Shown here piece by piece: positions 24,437 to 37,100 of a stretch of 64,000 nucleotides of DNA. The stretch is taken from assembly GCA_022710725.1 (NCBI GenBank), contig JAKLGK010000009.1, positions 114,036-178,035 of the forward strand. Reading direction: 5' to 3'. The notes below the pieces were generated by a model. It made no database searches and was not told the DNA's origin. It saw only the letters and a list, made by a program, of their open reading frames with translations. How positions within the stretch are numbered: position 1 is the stretch's first letter; the number at the start of each line of letters is the position of its first letter. Source of the DNA: Verrucomicrobiota bacterium. GTDB lineage: Bacteria > Verrucomicrobiota > Kiritimatiellia > CAIQIC01 > JAGNIJ01. The position numbers and the translations under genes are program-made.

Positions 24437-25043
24437 GTTTCACTTCCAGCGCAAACTCGATTTGCCGGTGAAACCGGAGGGTCTTTCGCGCCGCGTTGTA
24501 CTGAAAAGGCCGGCACTCCACGCGGACGTGCTTCTGCGTGCCCCCCATGGCCTCCTGCAGCGAGACGAGCGTTTCGGGCCACCACGCGTCCGCCGCGTAC
24601 GCGTTGGGCGACCGGGAATAGGTCAGCACGGGCTTTTCATAAGGCTGGTCGAATTCCCCCGCGCGCGCCGACGGCACCGGGGCCACGTCCACATCCGGGA
24701 CGTCCTCGAACTCGGACCGGAGAAAGCGGACGGCCAGGCGAACCTGCGGATGGCCCCTGAACCCGCTCGCCACGGCCGGCAGGTCCGGCGCTCCGGCCTG
24801 GCTCCAGCCCGGCACCTGGCCGGGCAACGCGATGACTTCGCCGTGCTCCGCGGGGTGAAGTTCGAATCCCGAAATGCGGACCCGGCACTCGACCGGAGCC
24901 TCGGCGGCGGGATCGTCGGGGATTTCCCATTGAGCCGGAGCCGGGGCGCCGATCGTCCGCGCGAGCTTCGGTTCCTGCGCGCACACGAGGGCCACGCCCA
25001 GCATCAATCCCGCGCCCGCCCATCTGGCCATCCCGGTGCTCAT
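24429..25043 (-). CDS. Stand-alone C25 propeptide-like secreted protein
   Basis: A 204-residue exported protein: signal peptide (MARWAGAGLMLGVALVCAQ), then a beta-sandwich-like region (CRVRISGFELHP, GAPDLPAVASGF) and a tail EFALEVKRD. The pattern of a short first strand, 'G.P.LP' and a final 'RF.R.I.. .V' strand is that of the propeptide preceding C25 proteases, here made as a separate gene overlapping the protease by 8 bp. It may act as chaperone or inhibitor in trans. ATG at 25043 lacks a ribosome site; an in-frame ATG at 25031 is possible. A strong terminator hairpin lies just upstream. Confidence 0.7.
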   Translation of the reverse strand: MSTGMARWAGAGLMLGVALVCAQEPKLARTIGAPAPAQWEIPDDPAAEAPVECRVRISGFELHPAEHGEVIALPGQVPGWSQAGAPDLPAVASGFRGHPQVRLAVRFLRSEFEDVPDVDVAPVPSARAGEFDQPYEKPVLTYSRSPNAYAADAWWPETLVSLQEAMGGTQKHVRVECRPFQYNAARKTLRFHRQIEFALEVKRD

Positions 25044-25048
25044 GGTCT

Positions 25049-25082
25049 AAAAAAGAGGGCCGACCGTATGGGGTCGGCCCTC
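25049..25082 (-). terminator. Intrinsic terminator after the giant surface-protein gene
   Basis: GAGGGCCGACC (25055-25065) pairs perfectly with GGTCGGCCCTC (25072-25082), an 11-bp GC-rich stem. On the minus strand a run of T (TTTTTTA) follows at 25054-25048. It ends the giant gene's message and lies only 5 bases before the propeptide ATG, so downstream expression must come from read-through or another promoter. Confidence 0.85.
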
Positions 25083-25108
25083 AACGCCCTCATACTTTTT
25101 GTAACATA

Positions 25109-28100
25109 CTACGGCTGGAGGAGTTTTTCCACTTCGCGGACGGCGCTCGCGTCGACGGCCAGGAGGCGGGCCGGAGTCCCGCTATCGTAGCCGAGGTAGG
25201 CCCCCGACTGCCCGCTCACCTGCAGCCAGCTGAATCCGTACAGCAGCTTCGGCCGCGCCGCGTCGGTCACGTCCAGCACCTGCGCCTGTTCGTCCGCGAA
25301 TCCGATCAGCAGGTACCGCCGGATGTCCGCCTGCGTCTCGAACGCCAGCGTACCCTCCTCCGTCGCCACTCCGTACCACACGTCCCCGCTTTCGTCCGCG
25401 GGTCCCGCGTAGACCTCGTCCATCCGCAGGGCGTCCGCGCCCGTCCGGATTTCCGCCGCGCCTTCCTCCGCGTAGAACAGGATATAGTCCCCGGCCTTCA
25501 TCGGGCCGCGCCACGCGCTCACGAACACGGCCACTTCCTCGCCGTCGACCAGCACCTTCAGCGTCGCCGGGTCGATCGAGTCGATCGCCACGCCCGCCGC
25601 CTTCAGCGCCTCATACCGCACCCGGTACAGCGCCGGCTGTTCCTCCAATTCGAACGAGGCCAGCGCCGGGCTGTCGCTCCCGCCCGCGCCGGGTTCGCCG
25701 TATACCACGGCCGGGCCGTGTTGCTCGGTTTGGAAGTCCGTGCTCACGTCCTCGACCCAGTAGTACAGCGTCGCTGCCGGGTCAGCCCCCGCATCCACGA
25801 ACTCGTACGACCGCCCGTCGCCCGTCCCCACGCCCGCGATCAGGCCCGAGGTCAGGCGCACCTTCTCGCCGCCAACCGAGTCGGACCGGTAGACGTGGAA
25901 CCCGAGGTTGTTCAGCTCCGTGGCCGTTTCCCACGCCACCCGAACACCCCCCTCGCCGCGCGCCGCGGTCAGGCCGGCCAGCGTCACCGGCGTCGGTCGG
26001 CCGACGAACGGCAGGCCCACGGTGATGTTGCACTCCTCGTCGATCTCGCCGCCCTGGGACGCTGCGTCCGGCAAATATTCCGGTGGGACGGTGGCAAGGT
26101 TGATCACCACCGCGTATTCACCCAGAGGCAGGCCGTTGAACTCGTACCAGCCCTGGTTCCCCAGTCCGTCCGTCACCGTGAAGGTGTTGGCGATCGCGGG
26201 ATTGGTCACGCCGCCGACCACGGGATGCAGGAACACCTGGACGCCGTTGAGGCCCTGCAGCGCCAGGTTCTCGTCCGGCTGCCCGTTGGCGTTGAGGTCC
26301 ACCCACAGGTAGCCGCTCACGGAGCGCAGGGGCACCGCCGGGACAAAGCCCTGGTTGATGCCGGCCGCGTCCGCGCCGGCGATGACCACCACATCCGGGT
26401 TCCCGCCGTCGGTCTGCGTCGCGCCCACCAGGATGGCGGCGTTGGTCTCCCACCCCACGAACCAGGTGCCGTCCCACAGGTTGGAGAAGGCGAAGCCCCC
26501 GTTCGTGTCCGTCACCGCCGAGTCCACGAGCGGATCGCCGTCCAAGATGCTGTTGGCGTTCGCGTCGCGGTACAGGTGAACGTTGACGCCCTGGATGCGC
26601 TCCTTGTCCTCCTCGAACACTCCGGTCTCGTTGCAATCCACGTAGAACGCGCCCTGCAGCGTCCGCGGCGCGAGGACGTCGGTCGTCTCGTGCACCGTGC
26701 GGCTGCCGGAGTCGCTGAACACTTCGACGGTGTTGAACAGCAGCGCGCCGTGGGCGGCGTCCGGGGCCACGATGCCCGTGATCACGATAGCCGCCGTGCT
26801 CACCGGCCCCAGATCGCCCAGGATCCAGACATTGCTGGTGCCGGGTTCCGGCGCCGGCACGGCGGACTGGAACTGGAACCGCGCGTCATAGGCTTCCACC
26901 ACCGTCACGTTGGAGACCACGAGGGCCGACGCGTTTTGCACGGTGATCGTGTAGGTCAGGATGCCGCCGGAGAACACGGGATCCGGGCCGTCGGTCTTGA
27001 AGAGCTCCGGCGGCGGCCGCGTCGAGACCAGCGTGGTCTCGTCGTCCTCGCTCGGCTCGGTGTTGTCCGAGATGGCCCGGGCGACGTTGGTCAGCAGCGT
27101 GCCGTCCGTCGCCGCGAAGGACACCCAGCCGGTCACCGTGATCTCGCGGAAGTCGTCGGGCGCCAGGTTGCCCAGGCTCCACACGTTGTTCCCGGAGCTC
27201 GGCGCCGGGCCCGACCCGACGAAGGTGAACAGCGGATCGTAGGTCTCGATCACGAACACGTTCGTCGCGATGCCCGGCCCGAAGTTTTCGACCCGGATCG
27301 TGTAGACCAGGTTCGAGCCCGGTTGCACGGGATCCATCTCGTCGCGCTTGGTGATGCGGATCTCCGCGCCGCCCGGCGGCGGGTCGTCGACCACAAGCGT
27401 GGTTTCCACGACGGAACCCGTGCTGACGTTGGACGTCGCAGTGATCCGGTTCGTCAGGATCGAACCCGCCGGCGTGCCGCCCAGCACGGCGCCGCTGATC
27501 ACGATCGGCACCACGTCGCCCGGCTGCAGCGTCCCCAGGTTCCAGACGTTGTTGCCGGAATCCGGCGCCGGGTTCGCGGATATGTAGCTGAACTGCGGCG
27601 GATAGGTTTCCGTCACGACCACGTTCTGCACGGGGTTCTCGGACGGGTTCGCGATCCACAGGGTGTACGTGAGCGGCATGCCCGCATGCACGGGATCCGG
27701 CAGGTCCTCCTTGGCGATGCTCAACTGCGCCACGAGGACGATCGCGTCGTCGCTGTCGGTGACCGTCCCGATATCGGGCAGCGCGGTGCCGCCCGCGCTC
27801 ACGGGCTGCGCGACGACCACGCCGAGGTTCGTCACGCTCGCCGGGATCGCGGAGGTCGCATGGAGCGTCGCGGTGGCGCCGGGCGCCAACGGACCCGCGA
27901 CGACGCCGACCGCGCCGATCACATTGTCCGTCACCACCAAGTTGCCCAGGAAGGTATCGCCCGAGTTGCTGACGGCGTAAGTATAGACCACCTCCGCGCC
28001 CGGCGCGACGTACAGGATGCCGCCGTCGGGCGCGTTACCCGCCAGCTTGACCAGGTTAATGGCCGGGGCCACGACGTCCACGACGGCGTCGTCGCTGTCC

Positions 28101-31100
28101 GTCACGTTCGAGATGTCCGGCAGGTCGTTTCCGTTCGCGTCTGTCGGATTGCCGCTCGCGACGCCGATGTTGGTCACGTCGGCCACGACGTTCAGGTTGG
28201 TCGCGTAGAGCGTCGCCGTCGCGCCCGGAGCCAACGGGCCGGTGATGGCGCCGACCACGCCCAGCACGTCGTCCGTCACCAGGATCGAGCTCAAGTACGT
28301 ATTGCCCGCATTGCTCACGGCGTAGCTGTAGATCACGTTCTGGCCCGCCACGATGTATTCCGTCGCGCCGTCCGCCGCGTTGCCCGCCAGCTTGACGAGT
28401 TGCAGCGCCGGGGCGACCACGTCCACCACGGCGTCATCGCTGTCCGCCACGTTCGAGATGTCCGGGATCGGCGTGCCGTCGCCGAAGCTCGGGTCGCCGC
28501 TCGCGACGCCGATGTTGGTCACGTCGGCCACGACGTTCAGGTTGGTCGCGTAGAGCGTCGCCGTCGCGCCCGGGGCCAACGGGCCGGTTATGGCGCCGAC
28601 CGCGCCCAGCACGTTGTCCGTCACGACGATCGAGCTCAAGTGCGTGTTGCCCGCGTTGCTCACCGCATACGTGTAGACCACGTCTTCACCGGAAAGGATG
28701 TATTCCACCGCCCCGTCCGCCGCGTTGCCCGCCAGCTTGACGAGCTGCAGCGCCGGGGCCACGACCTGCACGATCGCGTCGTCGTTGTCGTACACGTCCG
28801 AGGCGCCCGCCAGGTCCGCGTTGCCCTCGGTCACGGGATTGCCCGCGGCGTAACCGATGTTCGTCACGCTCGCCGGGATGGCGGAGGTCTTGTACAGCGT
28901 GGCGCTCGCGTTCGGCGCCAGGGCCGTGACCGTGCCGATCACGCCGATGACGTTGTCCGTCACCGCGATCGTCAGGTGCGTGTCGCCGGTGTTGGTGACG
29001 ACGTACGCGTACACCACGTTGCTGCCGGCGACCGTGTACTCGATGCCGCCGTCCGGGGCGTTCCCGGCCAGCTTGGTCAGGTTCAGCGCGGGCACGATGA
29101 CGTCGGTCGTCTCGTGCACCGTGCGGCTGCCGGCGTCGCTGAACACCTCGACGGTGTTGAACAGCGTCGCGTCCCGCGGCGTGGACGGCGAAACCGTCCC
29201 GGTGATGACGATGTTCGTCACGTAGCCCGGCGGCAGGTCGCCGAGCACCCACATGTTGCTGGTCCCGGCCATCGGGGCCGGCGCCGCGGAGCCGAACTGG
29301 AAGTGGGCGTCATAGGTCTCGACCACGACCACGTTGGAGACCGTGTCGAACGTCGAGGCGTTCCACACGCGCACGGTGTAGACCAGCATCCCGCCCGCGA
29401 CGACGGGATCCACGTTGTCGGTCTTGAAGACGTCCGGCGGCGGCAGGGCCACCACCAGCGTGACCTCTTCGTCGCTGGTCTCCGGCGTGTTGTCGGCGTC
29501 CGCCACGACCCGGTCCACCAGCAGCGTCCCGTTGGTCGCCGCCGCGGACACGGTGCCCGTGACCGCGATCTCGCGGAAGGCGTAGGCGGCCAGGTTGCCC
29601 AGGTTCCAGACGTTATTGCCGGAGCTCGGCGCGGGGCCGGACCCGACGAAGCTGAACAGCGGGTCGTAGGTCTCGGTCACCACGACGTTGGTCGCGGTGA
29701 TCGGGCCCAGGTTCTCGACCCGCAGGAAGTACACCAGGCTCCCGCCGGGCGCCACGGGATCCACGCCGTCGCGCTTGGTGATCCGGATCAGCGTCTCGCC
29801 CGGAGGCGGGTTGGTCACGACCCGGGTTTCCTCGGTCGTGGAGTTGGTGCCCGCGTTCGACGTGCCGACCACGATCCGGTTGGTCAGCACGGCGCCGCCC
29901 GGCGCCGCGGCCGAGACGGTGCCGTCGATGACGATCGGCACGACCTGGCCGGGCTGGAGGGTCCCGAGGTTCCAGACGTTGTTCCCGGAATCCGGCGGCG
30001 GCTGCGCGCCGACGTAGTTGAAGAAGGCCGGGTACGTCTCCGTCACCACGACGTCCAGCACCGGGTTCGGCGACGGGTTCGCGATCCACAGCGTGTACGA
30101 GAGCGGCGCGCCCGGCAGCACGGGATCCGGGAGGTCTTCCTTCTCGATCGCGAAGAAGACCACGCGCACCTCGGCGTCGTCGTTGTCGGTCACGACCGGC
30201 AGGTCGCGGTCGTCTTCCTCCGGCGGGTTGGCGTCGCCGGTGACCGTGCCGATGTTGATCACGTCCGCCGTGACGTTCAGATTCGTCGCGGTGAGCGTGT
30301 TGGTCGCGCCCGGCAGCATCGTGCCGATCGTTCCGATGACGCCGATCACGTTGTCCGTGACCGCGACGTCGTACAACGGCACGTCGCCGGTGTTGACGAC
30401 GATATAGGTGTAGACCACATCCGTCCCGGGCGTCACGTCGAGCACGCCGCCGTCCGGCGCGTGGCCGGCCAGCTTGGTGATCTCGATGGACGGGTGGACG
30501 ATCCGGACCATCGCGTCGTCCTCGTCCGTCACGTCCGGCAGGCCGGGCAGGTCCTGCCCGTCGTTGTCCGAGGGATTGCCCGTGACCACGCCGATGTTCG
30601 TCACGCTGGCCGTCACGTTCAGGTTGGTCGCCCACAGGACCGCCGAGGCGCCGGGGGCCAGCGGGCCCGAAATCACGCCGATGGCGCCGATCACGTTGTC
30701 CGTGACGACGAGGTCGACCAGGTACGTGTCGCCGACGTTGAACACCTCGTACCGGTACTGCACGTTCGTGCCCGGCAGCAGCAGTTCCACCCAGCCGTCC
30801 GGGTCGTTGCCGACGGTCTTGACGATCTGCACGGCGGGCTGCACGGCCGTCACGATCGCGTTGTCCTGGTCGTCCTCGTCCGGCTCGTCGTTGCCCGGCG
30901 TCGAGTCCGGGTCGTGCTGGTCGGCGGTCTCCACCTGGGCCACGTTCTCGAACACGCCGGTGGTCGTCACCGTGGCGGTGATCTGCAGGGAAGTCACGCT
31001 GCCCGCGGCCAGGCCGCCAATCGTCCAGATATCCGTGCCGTCATTGTAACTGCCGCCCGAGTGGCTGACGTAGGACAAGCCCGCGGGCAGCGCATCCTCG

Positions 31101-34100
31101 ACGGTCAGGCCGGTCGCGGCGTCGGGGCCGCGGTTGGTGACCGTGATGGTGAAGGTCGCGTTCGCGCCCGCCACCACGTATTCCGGGCCGTCTTTGACCA
31201 GCTCGAGGTCCGCCTGCTGCGGCGTGATGACCGCCTCGTCCTGGTCGTCCTCGGACGGATTGTCGTTGTCCGGCGTGGAGTCCGGGTCGTAATGGAAGTT
31301 CCGGTTCACCTGCACGATGTTCGTGATCACGGCCGGGCTGTCCACCGTCGCCCAGATCGTCAGCGAGGTCGTACCGCCTGACAGGATGGCGCCGATGTCC
31401 CAGATGCCCGTGCCGTCGCTGTACGCGCCGTCGAGGCTGTTGCTCACGTACGTCACGCCCGCGGGCAGCACGTCCTCGACGCGCACGCCCACCGCCGGCT
31501 GCGGTCCCTCGTTCGTCACGACGACCGTGTAGGCGATCTGCTGGCCGACGTTCGGCGTCGGATCGTCCACGGTCTTGGTCAAGGCCAGGTCGGAGAAGGC
31601 GCGGACCGGGATGAACGCGTCGTCCTGGTCGTCCTCGGACGGGACATCGTTGCCCGGCGTCGAGTCCACGTCATCCTCGTTCATCGTCCAGACCTGGGCG
31701 ATGTTCGTGTAGCCCGGCGGCACCGGCCCGTGCCCGCCGACCTCGACCCCCAGCGTCGCGTAGGCCACGATGGAGAGCGACGTGCTCCCGCCCGCCGGCA
31801 GCGCGCCGATCGTCCAGATGTGGGTGTTGGTGTCGTACGCCCCGCCGCTGCTGTCGCTCACGTACACCCAGTTGGTCGGCAGGTCGTCGAATACCGTCAG
31901 CCCCGTCGCCGCGCTCGGGCCCTTGTTGGTCACCGAGATCGTCCACGTCACATTCTCGAACGGGTCGGCCTGCGCCTTGTCCACGGACTTCGCCAGCTCG
32001 ACGTCCGCCAGCGGCTGCGCGTCGATTATCGCGTCGTCCTGGTCGTCCTCGGACGGCGCGTCGTTGTCCGGCGTGGAGTCCAGGTCATAATGGAAGTTGC
32101 GGTTGACCTGCGCGACGTTGGTGATCACGCCGATCGCGTTCACCTGCGCCCAGATCGTCAGGCTGGTGCTCGCGCCCGGCCAGACCGCGCCGATTTCCCA
32201 GATGCCCGAGCCCGCGTTGTAGGCCGCGCCCAGGCTGTTGCTGACGTAGGTCAGCCCCGCCGGCAGCACGTCCTCCACCCGCACGCCCACCGCCGGCTGC
32301 GGCCCCTGGTTCGTCACCACCACCGTGTAGGCGATCTGCTGGCCGAGATACGGCGCCGAGTCGCTCACGCCCTTCGTCAGCGCCAGGTCGGAGAACGCGC
32401 GGACCGGGATGAAGGCGTCGTCCTCGTCGTCCTCGGACGGCACGCTGTTGCCCGGGTTCGAATCCACGTCGGGCTCGTTCAGCGTCCACACCTGGGCGAT
32501 GTTCGTGTAGCCCGGCGGCACCGGCCCGTGCCCGCCGACCTCGACCCCCAGCGTCGCGTAGGCCACGATGGAGAGCGACGTGCTCCCGCCCGCCGGCAGC
32601 GCGCCGATCGTCCAGATGTGGGTGTTGGTGTCGTACGCCCCGCCGCTGCTGTGGCTCACGTAGACCCAGTTGGTCGGCAACGGATCGAACACGTTCAGCC
32701 CCGTCGCGTCGCTGGGCCCCTTGTTGGTCACGACGATCGTCCAGGTGACGTTCTCGAACGGGTCGGCCTCCGCCAGGTCCACGTCCTTCCGCAGCTCCAC
32801 GTCCACCGTCGGCGAGGCGGTGATCACCGCGTCGTCCTCGTCGTCCTCGTAGGGCGTCCCGTCCTCGTTGCCCGGCGTCGAATCCGGGTCGAAGTGATCC
32901 GCGGTCTCCACCTGCGCCACGTTGGTGATCGCGCCGTCGATGTCCACGGTCACCGTGATGGTCAGCGAGGTGGTCGAGCCCACGGCCAGGCCGCCGATGT
33001 TCCAGATGCCGGCGCCGGGATTATAGGTTCCGTTCGCGTGGCTCACGTATGTCACGTCCGCGGGGAGGATGTCCTCCACCGAGATGCCCTCGCCGTCGTC
33101 CGGGCCCTGGTTGACCACCGTGATCGTGTAGGTCACGTTGCCGCCCGCCGCGGGCGTCGCGTTGTTCACGTCCTTCGTCAATTCCAGGTCGGAGGACGGC
33201 GGCACGTTCAGCACGGCGTTGTCCTGGTCGTCCTCGGACGGCACGTCGTTGCCCGGCGTCGAATCCGGGTCGTACTGGTCCGCGTCGTCGACCTGCGCGA
33301 TGTTCTCGATGATCCCCGAGTTGGTCACCGTCGCCGTGACCTGCAGCGAGGTGCTGCTGCCGACGGCCAGGCCGCCGATCGTCCAGATCGCCGTGTTCGT
33401 GTCATAGGTTCCGCCCGAGTGGCTGACGTACGCGAGGCCGGCGGGCAGCACGTCCTCCACAGTCACCCCCGTCGCCGCGTCCAGGCCCTTGTTGGTGACC
33501 ACGATCGTGAAGGTCACGTTGTCCGTCACGTTCGGCGTGGAGTCGTCCACGCTCTTGACCAGCTCCAGGTCCGCCTGCGGGGTGCGAATGACCGCGTCGT
33601 CCTGGTCGTCCTCGTTCGGGTCGTCGTTGTCCGGCGTCGAATCCGGGTCGTACTGGTCGGAGTCGTTGACCTGCGCGATGTTAGTGAACACGCCTGCCGC
33701 GTCCACGTCGGCCGTGACCTGCAGCGTCGTGGTCGAGCCGACCGCCAGGTTGCCGATGTTCCAGATGCCGTTATTAGTCGTGTACGTCCCGCCGCTGTGG
33801 CTGACGTACGACAGCCCCGCCGGCAACAGGTCCTCGACGAGCACGCCGCTCGCCGCGTCCGGACCGCTGTTGCTCACGACGACCGTGTACACGATCGAGC
33901 CCCCGACGTTCGGCGCCGGGTCGTTCACGGACTTCAACAGCGATAGGTCCGCCGCCGCGCCCACGGACACGAAGGCGTTGTCCTGGTCGTCTTCCGACGG
34001 CACGTCGTTGCCCGGCGTCGAGTCGATGTCGTACTCGTTCGCGGTCTGGACCTGCGCGATGTTCTCGATCAGGCCGGAGTTCGTCACGGTCGCCGTGATC

Positions 34101-37100
34101 TGCAGCTGCGTCACGCTGCCGACGGCGAGGTTGCCGATCGTCCAGATCCCCGTCCCCGGCACGTAGGCGCCGCCCGTATGGCTCGCGTACCCCAGGCCCG
34201 CGGGCAGGATGTCCTCCACCGTCACGCCCGTCGCGTTGTCCGGGCCGCGGTTGGTCACCGTCACCGTGAAGGTCACGCTGTCGAACAGGTTCGGGTTGCC
34301 GTTGTCCGCGTCCTTGCGCAGCTCGAGGTCGGCCGCGGGCGGCGTGTTGATCACCGCGAGGTCGTCGTCGTCCTCGACGAACGGCGGCGCGTTGCTCGGC
34401 GTCGAGTCCGTGTCGTAGTGCTGGGCGGTCCAGACCTGGGCGTAATTCGTGCGGATCCCGGACGCGTTGACCGTCGCCGTGATCTGCAGGGCCATGCTGT
34501 TCCCCGCGTTCAGGTTGCCGATGCTCCAGATCCCGCTGCCGGGGTTGTACAGGCCGCCGGCATGGCTGACGTAGCTCAAGCCCGCGGGCAGCGCGTCGTG
34601 CACGGACACCGCCTGCTGGGCATCCGGCCCGCGGTTGGTGACGACGATCGTATAGGTGATGTTGCCGCCGACGTTCGGCGCGCCGTTGTCGACCGTCTTG
34701 GTCAGCTCCAGGTCGCCCGCGGTCGGGACCTGCAGCGAGGCGCTGTCCTGGTCGTCCTCGGCCGGGTTGTCGTTGCCCGGCGTCGAGTCGGTGTCGTACT
34801 CGTTCGCCGTCTGGACCTGCGCGATGTTCTCGATCGCGCCCGAGTTGGTCACCGTCGCCGTGACATGCAAGCTCGTCACGCTGCCGACGTTCAGGTTGCC
34901 GATCGTCCAGATCCCCGTGCCCGGCACATAGGCGCCACCGCTGTGCGACACGTAGACCAGGCCCGCGGGCAGGATGTCCTCCACCGTCACGCCCGTCGCG
35001 TTGTCCGGGCCGCGGTTGGTGACCGTCACCGTAAAGGTCACGTTATCCAGCACGTCCGGCGTGCTGTCGTCCACCGACTTCGTCAGTTCCAGGTCCGCCG
35101 CCGGCGGCGTCACGGTCACGACGAAAGCGTCGTCATCCTCGATGAACGGCGGCGCGTTGCTCGGCGTTGAATCCACGTCGTAGACGCCCGACGCGGAGAC
35201 CTGCGCGTAGTTGGTCACCGTGCCGGACGCGGTGACGAGGGCGGTGACCTGCAGCACCCGCGTGGCGCCCGGAATCATCGGCCCGCCGAGGCTCCACACC
35301 CCGCTGCCCGGCGTGTAGATGCCCGGCCCTGCGTGGCTTACGTAACTCATGCCCGCCGGCAGCACGTCGTGGACGGCCACGTTGACGGCGTTGTCCGGGC
35401 CGCGGTTGGTCACGGTCACGGTGTAGACGATGGACTGCCCCACGGACGGCGTCGCGTCATCCACGGCCTTCGTCAATTCCAAGTCCGCCGCGGCCGGGAC
35501 GGTCAACGACGCGTCGTGCTGGTCGTCTTCGGACGGCACGTCGTTGCCCGGCGTCGAGTCGGTGTCGTACTCGTTCGCCGTCTCCACCTGCGCGATATTG
35601 TCGATCGAGCCCGAGTTGGTCACCGTCGCCGTCACCTGCAGGCTCGTCACGCTGCCGACGTTCAGGTTGCCGATCGTCCAAATTCCCGTACCCGGCACGT
35701 AGGCGCCGCCGCTGTGGCTGACGTACGCCAGGCCCGCCGGCAGCACATCCTCCACCGTCACGCCCGTCGCGTTATCCGGCCCGCGGTTCGTCACGACGAT
35801 CGTGAACGTCACGTTATCCAGCACGTTGGGCGTGCTGTCGTTGACATTCTTGCTCAACTCCAGGTCCGCCGCCGGCGCCACGGTGATCACCGCGAGGCCG
35901 TCGTCATCCTCCACGTACGGCGGCGCGTTGCCCGGCGTCGAGTCCACGTCGTACTCGTCCGCCGTCGCGACTTGCGCGAAGTTGGTGATCACGCCCGAGG
36001 CCTCGACCGTTGCTGTGATCTGCAGGATGCGGCTCGCGCCCGGCACCATCGGCCCGCCGATCGTCCAGACGCCCGTCCCCGGCGCGTAGGTTCCCGGCCC
36101 CACGTGCGATACGTAACCCAGGCCCGCGGGCAGCACGTCGCTGACCGTGATCCCCGTCGCGTTGTTCGGCCCCTTGTTCGTCAGCACCAGCGTGTAGACT
36201 ATGCTGTCGGCCACGTCCGGCGTCTCGTCGCTGACGCTCTTGACCAGTTCCAGGTCGATCGCCGCGGGAACGGACAGCGTGACGGCGCTTTCGTCGTCCT
36301 CGACCGGCGTGGTCCCGCCGTTGTTGCCCGGGGTCGAATCCGCGTCCGTTTCGTTCGCGGTCTGCACCTGGGCGAAGTTCACGATGGAACCGGAGTTGGT
36401 CACCAACGCGGTGACCTGCAGGGTCGTGCTCGACCCGGCGGCCAGGGCGCCGATCGTCCACGTGCCGGAGCCCGGCACATAGGCGCCGCCGCTGTGGCTG
36501 ACGTACGCCAGCCCCGCCGGCAGCACGTCCTCCACCGTCACGCCCGTGGCGCCGTTCGGGCCGCGGTTGGTGGCGACGAGCGTGAAGGTGACGTTGCCGC
36601 CGACGTTCGGGGTCAGCGTGTTGGCCGTCTTCCGCAATTCCAGGTCGATCAGCGACTGGCCGGTGATCACGACGGAGGCCTGGTCGTCCTCGGCCGGGTT
36701 ATTGTTGTTCGGCGTGGAGTCGGGGTCGTGCTGGTTCGCCGCGCTGACCTGCGCGGTGTTGGTGATCGCGCCCGGCACGAGCACCTGCGCGGTGATCAGC
36801 AGCGAGGTCGTGCTGCCGACGTTCAGGCTGCCGATGGTCCAGACGCCCGTGTTGGTGCTGTACGAGCCGCCGCTGTGGCTGACGTAGCTCAACCCCGCGG
36901 GCAGGACGTCGGCCACGGCGACGCCGGTCGCGTTGGTCGGGCCGCGGTTCGTGACGGTCACCGTGTACACGATGTTGCTGCCCACGAACGGAGAGCTGTT
37001 GTTGACCTGCTTGGACAGCTCCAGGTCGGCCTGCAGGACCGGTGTTTCGGCGCGCAGGGGGTAGTCGCCCGCCGAGGTGAAGACGGTGCCGGTGTTGATC

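Noticed and set aside
25109..25400. T9SS or PEP-CTERM sorting signal at the end of the giant protein
   Set aside because: The last 60 residues have no PEP motif, terminal helix or basic tail, and no T9SS-type beta motif was recognised.
25718..31381. A plus-strand open frame of 1887 residues, and several others of 300-860 residues up to 38 kb
   Set aside because: They lie exactly opposite the giant DUF11 gene, are Arg/His/Val-rich and low in normal domain patterns, and arise from the periodic GC-rich codons of the repeats. Shadows, not genes.
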